Shown here: one piece after another, positions 34,281-44,318 of the stretch | Layout: each line of letters begins with the position of its first letter | Numbering within the stretch: the first letter of the stretch is position 1 | From: a bacterium | GTDB taxonomy: Bacteria; Desulfobacterota; Binatia; HRBIN30; CADEER01 | Reading direction: 5' to 3' | NCBI GenBank assembly: GCA_019637795.1 | Contig: JAHBUY010000002.1 | Span: 496,001-560,000 of the forward strand | Length of the DNA stretch: 64,000 nt | Program-made: the position numbers and the translations under genes | Notes under the pieces: generated by a model | Database searches by the model: none | What the model was told of the DNA's origin: nothing | What the model saw: the letters and a program-made list of their open reading frames with translations, nothing else

Positions 34281-35273
34281 TCAGGATTCGTTGATGCGAT
34301 TGATCAGGCGCCGCAGGAGGCCGTAGCTGCGGCGGTCGAAGTGGAAGGCGATGCGCGGCAGGTGCAGGGTGGCGGGATCGTCGCGCTCGACGCCGAAGGG
34401 CGGGCAGGCCTCGATGTTGCCGCGGACGATGATCGGCGAGAACTCGTAGCTGAGCTCGACCAGCCGTTCGGCGGGCAGCGGCGTCGTGGTGCGGATCACC
34501 AGCAGGTCCTCGACGTAGCGGCTGGAGTGGTAGACGCGGTAGAAGCGGGTGATTTCCTCGACCGCGCGACCGACGTCGTCGGTGACCAGGTAGAGGTGCA
34601 GGTCCTCGGGCGAGATCAGGTTCCGGCGCAGGAGCTGGTCCTCGACGTAGCGCTGCCAGGTCTTCCAATAGGTGCCGCGCGGCTGGTCGAGCAGCACCAG
34701 CGGCATCATCTGGCACTTGCCGGTCTGCAGCAGGGTCAGGGTTTCGAACCCCTCGTCCTGCGTCCCAAAGCCCCCGGGGAAGAGCACCACCGCATGCGCC
34801 TCGAGGACGAAGAACAGCTTGCGGGTAAAGAAATAGCTGAAGGACCGCAGCTTCGGATCGTCGCGGATGATCGGATTGGCGCCCTGCTCGAAGGGCAGTT
34901 GGATGTTCACTCCGAAACTCCGTTCGCGGCCGGCGCCGCGCTGGCAGGCCTCCATGATGCCGCCACCGGCGCCGGTGATCACCATGAAGCCGTGCTCGGC
35001 GATGGCGCGGGCGAAGTGCTCGGCGGTGACGAAGAAGGGATCGCTCTCCTGGGTGCGCGCCGAGCCGAAGGTCGAGACCTTCCGTTCCCCGCGGTAGGGC
35101 GCGAACATCTCGAACGCGCGCCGCATCTCCTCCAGGGAACGGGCGACGATCTTGAGGTCGCCCAGGCTGGCGCCGCTCGCCTCGAAGGCCTGCCCGGTGC
35201 GGACGATTTCGGCGACCAGACGGGCGGCGCGCGCGCGTCCGCGCCTGGTTTCACGTGGTTCGGAGCTCGGCAT
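34281..35273 (-). CDS. LOG-family (lysine decarboxylase-like) protein
   Basis: 330 residues. The Rossmann-type LOG domain has VITGAGGGIMEACQRGA and the catalytic/nucleotide motif FPGGFGTQDEGFE. In the well-studied members this motif marks cytokinin riboside 5'-monophosphate phosphoribohydrolases or related nucleotide 5'-monophosphate nucleosidases. This protein is longer than plain LOG proteins (about 190), with an N-terminal extension and about 100 extra C-terminal residues, like the TIGR00730-type long bacterial members. It is just downstream of the DUF255 gene on the same strand (24-base gap). Confidence 0.88.
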   Translation of the reverse strand: MPSSEPRETRRGRARAARLVAEIVRTGQAFEASGASLGDLKIVARSLEEMRRAFEMFAPYRGERKVSTFGSARTQESDPFFVTAEHFARAIAEHGFMVITGAGGGIMEACQRGAGRERSFGVNIQLPFEQGANPIIRDDPKLRSFSYFFTRKLFFVLEAHAVVLFPGGFGTQDEGFETLTLLQTGKCQMMPLVLLDQPRGTYWKTWQRYVEDQLLRRNLISPEDLHLYLVTDDVGRAVEEITRFYRVYHSSRYVEDLLVIRTTTPLPAERLVELSYEFSPIIVRGNIEACPPFGVERDDPATLHLPRIAFHFDRRSYGLLRRLINRINES

Positions 35274-35297
35274 CGTATCCTCCGGGCGGGCGCATGG

Positions 35298-37346
<2,049 letters not shown>

Positions 37347-37435
37347 TCGATCAGCATCCGCACCCGGCTCCGCTGGTCAACCGCGCGGCCGGATGAAGCT
37401 GGTGCCGGACGGAGCGGAGTGCGGTAGAGAGCGGC

Positions 37436-38098
37436 ATGAGCGACATCGGTCTCTACGAAGCGCTGGCGAGCACGCGCGCGGTGCGCCGGCTGCGTCCCGA
37501 TCCGGTCCCCGAACCGGTGCTGCGGCGCGTGCTCGAGGCCGCGACCTGGGCGCCGTCCGGCGGCAACCGGCAGCCGTGGCGCGTCATCGCGGTGCGCGAT
37601 GCGGCGATCAAACAGGCGCTGGGCGCGCTCTACCCCGGTCCGTGGGCGCCATACGCGGCTCGCCAGCGGGCGCAGATCGCGCGTCTGCCCGAGGCGAGCC
37701 GCGCCAAGGGGGAGCGCGCGCTGGCCGCCGGCGACCACCTCGCCGCGCACCTGCACGAAGCGCCGGTGATCGCGGTGTTCTGCTTCCAACCCGAGCTCCT
37801 GACGATCACCGATTCGGCGCTGCCGCGGCCGTCGGTGGTCGGCGGCGCGAGCATCTACCCGGCGGTGCAGAACCTGCTGCTCGCCTGCCGCGCCGAGGGC
37901 CTCGGCTGCGTGCTCACCACGCTGCTCTGCGTGGTCGAGGCGCAGGTGCGACCGCTGCTGCGGATTCCCGAGCCGTGGGCGACGGCCGCCTTCGTGCCGA
38001 TCGGCTGGCCGGTGGGCCGCGGCCACGGCCGGGTGAGCCGCAAGCCGGTCGCCGAGATGGTGTTCAACGACCACTGGGGAACGCCCTTCGAGCCATGA
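37436..38098 (+). CDS. nitroreductase-family flavoprotein
   Basis: 220 residues. The FMN-binding nitroreductase fold is shown by ALASTRAVRRLRPDPVPE, the ATWAPSGGNRQPWR motif and, later, the GLGCVLTTLL segment and an Arg-Lys-Pro near the end. Members reduce nitro compounds, quinones or act in cofactor chemistry; the substrate cannot be fixed. Cytoplasmic. GAGAG lies six bases before the ATG. The stop codon lies inside a perfect stem-loop. Confidence 0.88.
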   Translation: MSDIGLYEALASTRAVRRLRPDPVPEPVLRRVLEAATWAPSGGNRQPWRVIAVRDAAIKQALGALYPGPWAPYAARQRAQIARLPEASRAKGERALAAGDHLAAHLHEAPVIAVFCFQPELLTITDSALPRPSVVGGASIYPAVQNLLLACRAEGLGCVLTTLLCVVEAQVRPLLRIPEPWATAAFVPIGWPVGRGHGRVSRKPVAEMVFNDHWGTPFEP

Positions 38099-38123
38099 GA
38101 GCCGTGCTCCGGCGCGGCTCTCA
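38096..38123. other. stem-loop spanning the nitroreductase stop codon
   Basis: TGAGAGCCG (38096-38104), ten bases, CGGCTCTCA (38115-38123) pair perfectly over nine bases. The stop TGA forms the foot of the stem. Without a T run it is not a classical terminator, but it is the only candidate 3' signal before the secreted hydrolase gene 75 bases further on. Confidence 0.45.
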
Positions 38124-38198
38124 GCGTCCGCGACCGGGCGGGAGCGCGGCCCGCCACGTCATTTGCCACCGCCGCAGTCGGGTGGATAGGAATCGGGC

Positions 38199-40166
38199 AT
38201 GGCTCGGCATGGCTTCCTGCGCGTCGCGGCGCTGATCTCGGCGCTGGCGCTGTTGTCGGGGGCGCATCCGTCATCGGCGCTCGACCGCTGTCCCGGCGAT
38301 TGCGACGGCGATGACGTGGTGAGCGTGGACGAGTTGGTGGCCGGTGTCCGGCGCGCGTTGGTAGGGGACGACGGACGCGCCTGCGAGGCGGCGGATGCGG
38401 ACGGCGACGGGATGGTGACCGTCGCCGAGTTGGTGCGCGCCGTCGCCGCCGCGCTCGACGGCTGTCCGCTGGCGCCTCTGCCGTTCACGGCGGCCATCGC
38501 GGACGGGGCGCTTCTGCTCACGCCCGACCGCGCGCTCCGCGGTGCCAGCGTCTACGCGGTGGTGCTGACCACCGCGGTGCGCGATTCCGGCGGCGCCCCC
38601 CTGCGCGCCGCGCCGGATTTCGCCCTGGCGCGCGGCGTTCCCGAGCTGCCGGGGGCGGGGCCCACCGCGCTCTTCGACGCCGACCCGACCGCCGACGGGA
38701 ACCCGTATCCCGACGGGCGGCTCGTCTCCGGCAGCGGGGTGATCATTCCCGATCGCATCGCCCGGCGTGGTCTCGCGGACGTGCCCGAGCTCGCGCCGGC
38801 GCGCGCCGCGCTGCGCCAGGCGGCCGACGCGATCGGCGCCGCCGGGGACTTCAGCACCACGGCGCCGATTCGCATCGCGCTGTCGTCGAGCGTCGACCTC
38901 GCCACGGTCGACCCGACGTCGGTGCTGCTGGTCCGCCGCAGCGATGGCGTGCTGGCGCTGGAACCGCTGCTGGCGCAGCTCGAGCGACAGGGGCTGCCGC
39001 GAGCGCAGGTGGCGCTGGCGATCTCGTTCCCGACCGAGCGCATCGAGGACGACCTGCTGGCGGCGCGAGGGCGGCTCGATGAGCGCGGCGGCATCGAACG
39101 GGTCAGCTTCGTCGATCCCGATCCCGACGACGACCTGGCGATCGGCATCTTCGCCGGCACCGCCGGTCCGTACCGCGATTTCCTCGCCGCCAATCCCGCC
39201 GTCGCGGCGGTGGCGCGCGGCGTCTACCCGGCGCCGGACTTCCGTGGCCCGGACGGCCTCTTCGATCCGGCCGCCCTCGCCGGCACGGCGGCGCCGCGCA
39301 TCGCCATGCTGGACTTCCTGCTCACCGTGCCGCGGGGCGACGGCCCACACCCGCTGGTCGTGGTCCAGCACGGCTTCGCCGGCGACCAGAGCTTCGTGCT
39401 CAGCGTCGCCGGCCTGCTGGCGCAGCACGGCCTGGCGGCGATCGGCATCGACGCGGTGTCGCACGGACGGCGCGGCAGCCCGCTCGACCTGCTGCGCGCC
39501 ACCGCGCTGCAGACGCGCGACCTCTTCCGCCAGACGGTGGTCGACCAACTGGCGCTGGTGCGCGCGCTGCGCAACGGCGTCGACGTCACCGGCGACGGCC
39601 ACTCCGACCTGGTCGCAGAGCCCATCAGCTATCTCGGCGTGTCGCTCGGCGGAATCATCGGCAGCGTCTTCATCGCCCTCGAGCCGACGGTGAACGCCGC
39701 CGTCCTGAACGTCGCCGGCGGCCGCGTCGCCTTTCTCGGCGACAACCCCGGCACGCGGCCGATCTACCAGGCGGCGCTCGCCGAGCAGGCCGCGCTGCCG
39801 GTCGGCGATCCGCGGTTCGAGGTCTTCATCCAGCGCATACTGACCCTCGGACAGCAGGCGCTGGATCCCGCCGACCCGCTGAACTTCGCGCGCCGCTGGC
39901 GCGCCGATCCGCTCCCCGGCAATGCTCCGCGGCGGGTTCTGCTCCAGGAGGGCATCGGCGACCTGCTGGTCAGCAACGAGAGCACCGAGGCGTTGGCGGC
40001 GGCGGGCGGCCTGATCGCGCAGACGCCCCAGCGCGACCAGCGGGGCGTCAGCGGCCTGTGGCGGTTCGACCCGCCTGGCGGACACGGCATCCTCTCCCGC
40101 GACGACGTGCGCCGCCAGGCGGTGGAGTTCCTCTTCAGCGGCGGCACCGAGATCGTCGCGCCCTGA
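38199..40166 (+). CDS. secreted alpha/beta hydrolase (lipase-like) with N-terminal EF-hand/dockerin-like repeats
   Basis: 655 residues. A signal peptide (about 1-27) is followed by two EF-hand-like loops with flanking cysteines: CPGDCDGDDVVSVDELV (31-47) and C-x4-DADGDGMVTVAELV (62-79), ending in a Cys at 89. The middle resembles the N-terminal region of bacterial virulence-factor lipases, with an FDADPTADGNPYPDGRL segment. The C-terminal hydrolase has the oxyanion segment VVQHGFAGD and the nucleophile elbow GVSLGG with Ser482. It probably hydrolyses an ester outside the cytoplasm. The calcium-binding repeats may anchor or stabilise it. No cohesin partner is in the window. Confidence 0.85.
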   Translation: MARHGFLRVAALISALALLSGAHPSSALDRCPGDCDGDDVVSVDELVAGVRRALVGDDGRACEAADADGDGMVTVAELVRAVAAALDGCPLAPLPFTAAIADGALLLTPDRALRGASVYAVVLTTAVRDSGGAPLRAAPDFALARGVPELPGAGPTALFDADPTADGNPYPDGRLVSGSGVIIPDRIARRGLADVPELAPARAALRQAADAIGAAGDFSTTAPIRIALSSSVDLATVDPTSVLLVRRSDGVLALEPLLAQLERQGLPRAQVALAISFPTERIEDDLLAARGRLDERGGIERVSFVDPDPDDDLAIGIFAGTAGPYRDFLAANPAVAAVARGVYPAPDFRGPDGLFDPAALAGTAAPRIAMLDFLLTVPRGDGPHPLVVVQHGFAGDQSFVLSVAGLLAQHGLAAIGIDAVSHGRRGSPLDLLRATALQTRDLFRQTVVDQLALVRALRNGVDVTGDGHSDLVAEPISYLGVSLGGIIGSVFIALEPTVNAAVLNVAGGRVAFLGDNPGTRPIYQAALAEQAALPVGDPRFEVFIQRILTLGQQALDPADPLNFARRWRADPLPGNAPRRVLLQEGIGDLLVSNESTEALAAAGGLIAQTPQRDQRGVSGLWRFDPPGGHGILSRDDVRRQAVEFLFSGGTEIVAP

Positions 40167-40291
40167 TCCGCGGGAGGCTCACGGCGGCCGACGAGCGGCT
40201 GGCGCCGCGATGCGACCCGCCCGACTCGTGTCCGTGACGCGAACTTGCTAGGCCGACACGGGCGCGAGGATCCCGTGGGCCTGGGAGAGAT

Positions 40292-41542
40292 ATGGATCTG
40301 CTGCACATCCTGCCGTTCGCGGCGATGCTGGTGGGCATCGCCCTCATGCCGATGCTCATCCCCCACCTCTGGGAGCACCCGCTGGCCCCGGCGATCCTGT
40401 CGGCGGCGTGCGCGATCCCGGCGATCGCCGACGCCGCGGTCTCCGGCCACCTCGCCGAGGTCGCCGAAGGGCTCGAGGAATACATCGCCTTCATCGCGCT
40501 GATCTCGGCGCTCTACGTCACCGCCGGCGGCATCCACATCTCCGGCAACCCGCGCGGCACGCCGCTGGTGAACGTGGCGTTCCTCGCCATCGGCGCCGTC
40601 GCCGCGAGCCTGATTGGCACCACCGGCGCCTCGATGCTGCTCATCCGGCCGCTGCTCGACGCCAACCGCGAGCGCAAGCACAAGACGCACATCGTCATCT
40701 TCTTCATCCTGGTGGTGTCGAACACCGGCGGCCTGCTCACCCCCCTCGGTGATCCGCCGCTCTACCTCGGCTACCTGAACGGGGTGCCCTTCTTCTTCAC
40801 GCTGCGGCTGTTTCCCGCCTGGCTGATCGCACAGGGGCTCTTGCTGACGATCTTCTTCCTCTGGGACAGCCGCACGATCCAGCGCGAGTCGGCCGCCGAC
40901 CTGCTGCGCGACCAGATCGAGCGCAGCGACCTCAAGATGGACGGCGCGGTCAACATCGGACTGGCGCTCGCCATCGTCGTCATCTCGGCGGCGGGCACGC
41001 CCTCGCCGTGGCGGGAGCTGCTGTTCGCGGCGGTCATCGCGACCTCGCTGTTCGTCACCCCGACCCGCGTGCGCGAGGCCAACACGTTCCACTACGGCCC
41101 GCTGCGCGAGGTCGCGCTGCTCTTCCTCGGCATCTTCATCACCATGGTGCCGGCGCTGGAGGCGCTGCGGCATCACGCGCCGCACCTGCCGGTGGGGTCG
41201 CCGACCGGGCTCTTCCTGCTCACCGGCGTGTTGTCGAGCGTCCTCGACAACGCGCCGACCTACCTGATCTTCGCCAATCTCGCGGCCGAGCGTTCCGGCG
41301 CCGGCGGCGATCTGGGCGTCCTCGCGGCGCACGCCCCGGCGCTGCTCGCCGCGGTCAGCGTCGGCGCGGTGTTCATGGGCGCCAACACCTACATCGGCAA
41401 CGGGCCCAACCTGCTGGTCAAAGCCGTGGCCGAGTCGGCGGGCGAGGCGCGCGTCGCGATGCCGAATTTCCTCGCCTATGCCGGCTACGCGATCGCGATC
41501 CTCGCCCCGGTCTACGTGGCGGTGATGCTCTTCATCCTCTGA
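40292..41542 (+). CDS. NhaD-like Na+/H+ antiporter (ion transporter superfamily)
   Basis: 416 residues with about ten to eleven membrane segments. The conserved half-repeats of the NhaD/ArsB/citrate-transporter superfamily are visible: TTGASMLLIRPLL and NTGGLLTPLGDPPLYLGY in the first half, and SSVLDNAPTYLIFANLA and GANTYIGNGPNLLVKAVAE in the second. This variant family is annotated as sodium:proton antiporter or citrate transporter, so the substrate is not certain. GGGAGAG precedes the ATG. It is convergent with the PhoX-like gene. Confidence 0.88.
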   Translation: MDLLHILPFAAMLVGIALMPMLIPHLWEHPLAPAILSAACAIPAIADAAVSGHLAEVAEGLEEYIAFIALISALYVTAGGIHISGNPRGTPLVNVAFLAIGAVAASLIGTTGASMLLIRPLLDANRERKHKTHIVIFFILVVSNTGGLLTPLGDPPLYLGYLNGVPFFFTLRLFPAWLIAQGLLLTIFFLWDSRTIQRESAADLLRDQIERSDLKMDGAVNIGLALAIVVISAAGTPSPWRELLFAAVIATSLFVTPTRVREANTFHYGPLREVALLFLGIFITMVPALEALRHHAPHLPVGSPTGLFLLTGVLSSVLDNAPTYLIFANLAAERSGAGGDLGVLAAHAPALLAAVSVGAVFMGANTYIGNGPNLLVKAVAESAGEARVAMPNFLAYAGYAIAILAPVYVAVMLFIL

Positions 41543-41556
41543 CGCCGGGCGGCGCG

Positions 41557-42735
41557 TCAGATCGTCGCGAACGGCCCGCGCACTTCGTAGGTGATGCCCT
41601 GGGTGATGAGTCCGCCCGGGCCGCGTTGCGAGCTGAAGTAGAGGCGGGTGCCGGAGGGGTCGAACGCCGGGCCGGTGATCTCCGAGTCGATGTGACCGAC
41701 GACCTGGGCGATCGGATACACCGGTCCGCCGGGCACGATCGCGACCACCTGCATGTCGCCGCCATCCTCGGCTACCAGCACCGAGCCGCCGGGCGAGATG
41801 GCGACGTTGTCGACGCCAGTGAGCACCGGGTCTTCGTAACGGTCGTCGTCGTAGAGGACGCCGATCGCCTGTCGGGCGAGGTCCAGCGCCCAGACCCGAT
41901 TGTCGTACTTGGTGGTGAAGTAGGCGACGTCGTCGTGGATGGCGATGCCCTCGGACCCTGGGAAGGCCGTGCTGGTCGACACCTGTTGCGAGGTCGAGGC
42001 CGCGATGGCGCCCGGATCGGGCACCGGACGCCAGCTCACCGGCCCGCTGACCAGACTGCCGCCGTCAGGCACCTCGGCGACCTCGAGCAGTCCGTCGGCC
42101 AGATCGTAGGCGCCCGAGTGGAACACCTGATGCGGCGTGAAGCGGTAGAAGCGGCCGTCGGGAGCGTCCTCGGTCAGGTAGAGCTGGCGCCGGACCGGAT
42201 CCACCGCCACCGCCTCGTGGGCGAAGACGCCGAGCGCCGGTCGCACGATGCCGGGCCGCTTGCCGAAGGGGTCGCACTCCCACACCCGCCCGAGCGGGAA
42301 CTCCTCGCACGACAACCAGGTGCGCCACGGGGTCGCGCCGCCGGCGCAGTTGAGCGAGGTGCCGTGCAGGATCGGGTAGGCGTCGACCACGGTGCCGGCG
42401 GCGTCGAAGCGCAGCGCGCCGGCGCCCCCCTGGCCGAAGTTCAGCTCGCTGTTGGAGACGTACACCCAGCCGCCGCGTGGTGCGGCGAAAACGGCGCCGC
42501 CGTCCGGCGAGGCGTGCCACCGATAGCGGCCGCCCCGCACCGGCGGCTCGCCGGCGCGCGCCACGATGCGCGAGGTGAATCCGGGAAGGAGACGGAGCCC
42601 GTTGGCATCCGGCGGCTGCAGCGCCGGCGGCGTCGGGTCGGCGCCGGCGCGCGCCCGCAGCAACGGGCCGGTGAGCGCCAGGCCGGCGCCGCCGAGCGCG
42701 GCGCGTAGGACGGCGCGACGCGAGAGCAGGGTCAC
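41557..42735 (-). CDS. PhoX-like (DUF839) Tat-exported protein
   Basis: 392 residues. The N-terminus SRRAVLRAALGGAGLALTG is a twin-arginine signal. The mature part is a beta-propeller of the DUF839/PhoX family: WVYVSNSELNFGQGGAGALR, TWLSCEEFP, FAHEAVAVDP, LYLTEDAPDGRFYRFTP, and late LVAEDGGDMQVV. PhoX enzymes are Ca/Fe-dependent phosphatases; the glutamates and Asp in CEE, HEA and TED fit, but this is a short member and activity is not assured. It lies 40 bases downstream of the O-methyltransferase gene on the same strand. Confidence 0.82.
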   Translation of the reverse strand: MTLLSRRAVLRAALGGAGLALTGPLLRARAGADPTPPALQPPDANGLRLLPGFTSRIVARAGEPPVRGGRYRWHASPDGGAVFAAPRGGWVYVSNSELNFGQGGAGALRFDAAGTVVDAYPILHGTSLNCAGGATPWRTWLSCEEFPLGRVWECDPFGKRPGIVRPALGVFAHEAVAVDPVRRQLYLTEDAPDGRFYRFTPHQVFHSGAYDLADGLLEVAEVPDGGSLVSGPVSWRPVPDPGAIAASTSQQVSTSTAFPGSEGIAIHDDVAYFTTKYDNRVWALDLARQAIGVLYDDDRYEDPVLTGVDNVAISPGGSVLVAEDGGDMQVVAIVPGGPVYPIAQVVGHIDSEITGPAFDPSGTRLYFSSQRGPGGLITQGITYEVRGPFATI

Positions 42736-42775
42736 GGCTGGACGCTCGCCGGCGGCATGGGGTGGCGCCGACGCG

Positions 42776-43426
42776 TCAGCGCTTGCGGACGATGGTGAGG
42801 CCGTCCGACACCGAGATCATCACCGCCTCGACGCGCTGGTCGGCGGCGAGGTGATCGTTGAGCTGCTGCAGCGCCCGGGTGTCGTCCGACGGCGTCTCCC
42901 GGTCGAGCACCTGTCCCATCCACAGCACGTTGTCGAAGACGAGCAACCCATTGCGGCGCAGGCGCGGCAGCAAGGCTTCGTAGTAGTCGCGATACGAGAC
43001 CTTGTCGGCGTCGATGAAGGCGAAGTCGAAGGTGCGGTCGGCCGGGAGCGCGCGCAGCGTCTCGAGCGCCGGCGCCAACCGCAGCTCGATGCGCTCGGCG
43101 ACGCCGGCCTTCTCCCAGTAGCGCCGGGCGATGGCGGTCCATTCGTCGCTGATGTCGCAGCAGAGCAGGCGGCCATTCGGCCCGAGCGCGCGGGCGACGC
43201 ACAGGGCGCTGTAGCCGGTGAAGGTGCCGATCTCGATCGCCGAGGTGGCGCCGATGGCGCCGACCAGGATCGACATCAGCGTTCCCTGCTCCGGCGCGAT
43301 CTGCATCACCGCAATCGGCCCGAGCGCCTCGGTTTCCCGCGCCAGCTCGGCGAGGAGCGGATCGCCGTTGTGCCCATGGGCGACGAGGTAGTCGTACAGC
43401 GGCTCGGACATCGGAATGAACTTCAT
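42776..43426 (-). CDS. class I SAM-dependent O-methyltransferase (family 3)
   Basis: 216 residues, typical of caffeoyl-CoA/catechol-type O-methyltransferases. SAM-binding motif EIGTFTGYSAL (65-75), the metal-binding aspartates in FIDADK (138-142) and D165-N166 (VFDNVLW), and the N-terminal APEQGTLM segment are intact. It is expected to need a divalent cation. The acceptor is unknown. The ATG at 43426 begins MKFIPMSEPLYDYL, the family's usual start. Confidence 0.92.
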   Translation of the reverse strand: MKFIPMSEPLYDYLVAHGHNGDPLLAELARETEALGPIAVMQIAPEQGTLMSILVGAIGATSAIEIGTFTGYSALCVARALGPNGRLLCCDISDEWTAIARRYWEKAGVAERIELRLAPALETLRALPADRTFDFAFIDADKVSYRDYYEALLPRLRRNGLLVFDNVLWMGQVLDRETPSDDTRALQQLNDHLAADQRVEAVMISVSDGLTIVRKR

Positions 43427-43482
43427 GTCCCTGCGCCTAGCACACGGCGGTTGGTGGAACGAGCCGCGCGGCGGCGGTCGGG

Positions 43483-44316
43483 TCAGCCGCCGCGCAGGGC
43501 GGAGAGGCTGGCGGCGAGCTGGTCGGCGCGGCGTTGGCGCAGCCAGGCGTGCAGCAACTGGCCGCGGACCGTCTCGAAGGGCGGCGGAGCGCCGGCGAGG
43601 CGCTCGTCGACCCAGACGATGTGCAGGCCGTACGAGCTGGCGATCGGCGCCGACCATTGGCGCGGCGGCAGGGCCAGCGCGGCGGCGGCGAAGGCCGGGC
43701 CGAAGATGCGGGTCAGCTCGGCCTCGGTCGCCGGACCGATCCGGGCGCCGCGCGCGAACGGATCGCCGAGCCCGCTGCCGGCGTCGGCGCCCTGGTCGCG
43801 CAGACGCAGCGCCAGCACGCCGGCGTCCTCGCCCAAGCGCGCGCCGTGGCGATCGCGGTTCAGGTAGACGTGGGCGAGGCGGACGCGCGGCGGCGGCGCG
43901 TAGTCGTCGCGGTGCTGGTCGTAGTACGCGCGCAGCTCCGCCTCGCTCGGCAAGGCCGAGGGCGGGAGCGTCTTGGCCGTCAGGTGCATGAGGTCGATGA
44001 GATGGCGGCGGATGATCGGATCGGAGTGCACCAGCCCGAGGGCGCGGGCGGCGCGCTCCGCCGCGCCGTCGTCCGCCGCGGCGGGAACGAGCGACAGATA
44101 GCGACCGAGGTTGGCCAGACGCGCGCGCACCAAGGGATCGGTGCGATCGACGGCTGCGTCGAGGGCGACATCGAACAGCAGCGCGTCGTCGGTGCCGGCG
44201 GCGCCGGCGTTCGCGTCCGCGGCAATTCGGGTCGCCGGCGCGGGCGCCGGCGAGCGATCGACGACGACGAACAGCGCGGCGCCGGCGAGCGCGAAGCGCA
44301 ATCCGGGCGCCCGCAC
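43483..44316 (-). CDS. parvulin-type peptidyl-prolyl isomerase
   Basis: 277 residues from a GTG that has GGGAG about seven bases upstream on the coding strand. One hydrophobic segment near the N-terminus (about 8-20) anchors or exports it. SEAELRAYYDQHRDDYAPPPRVRLAHV leads to a rotamase region ending SSYGLHIVWVDERL, the usual end of parvulin domains. Only two bases separate its start from the DUF3604 stop, so the pair is likely coupled. It may fold the neighbouring lipoprotein in the periplasm. Confidence 0.82.
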   Translation of the reverse strand: MRAPGLRFALAGAALFVVVDRSPAPAPATRIAADANAGAAGTDDALLFDVALDAAVDRTDPLVRARLANLGRYLSLVPAAADDGAAERAARALGLVHSDPIIRRHLIDLMHLTAKTLPPSALPSEAELRAYYDQHRDDYAPPPRVRLAHVYLNRDRHGARLGEDAGVLALRLRDQGADAGSGLGDPFARGARIGPATEAELTRIFGPAFAAAALALPPRQWSAPIASSYGLHIVWVDERLAGAPPPFETVRGQLLHAWLRQRRADQLAASLSALRGG

Positions 44317-44318
44317 GC

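Noticed and set aside
35249-35264. parS-like GGTTTCACGTGGTTCG inside the LOG gene
   Set aside because: The right half of the palindrome differs at three central positions plus the end; it lies within coding sequence and is likely chance.
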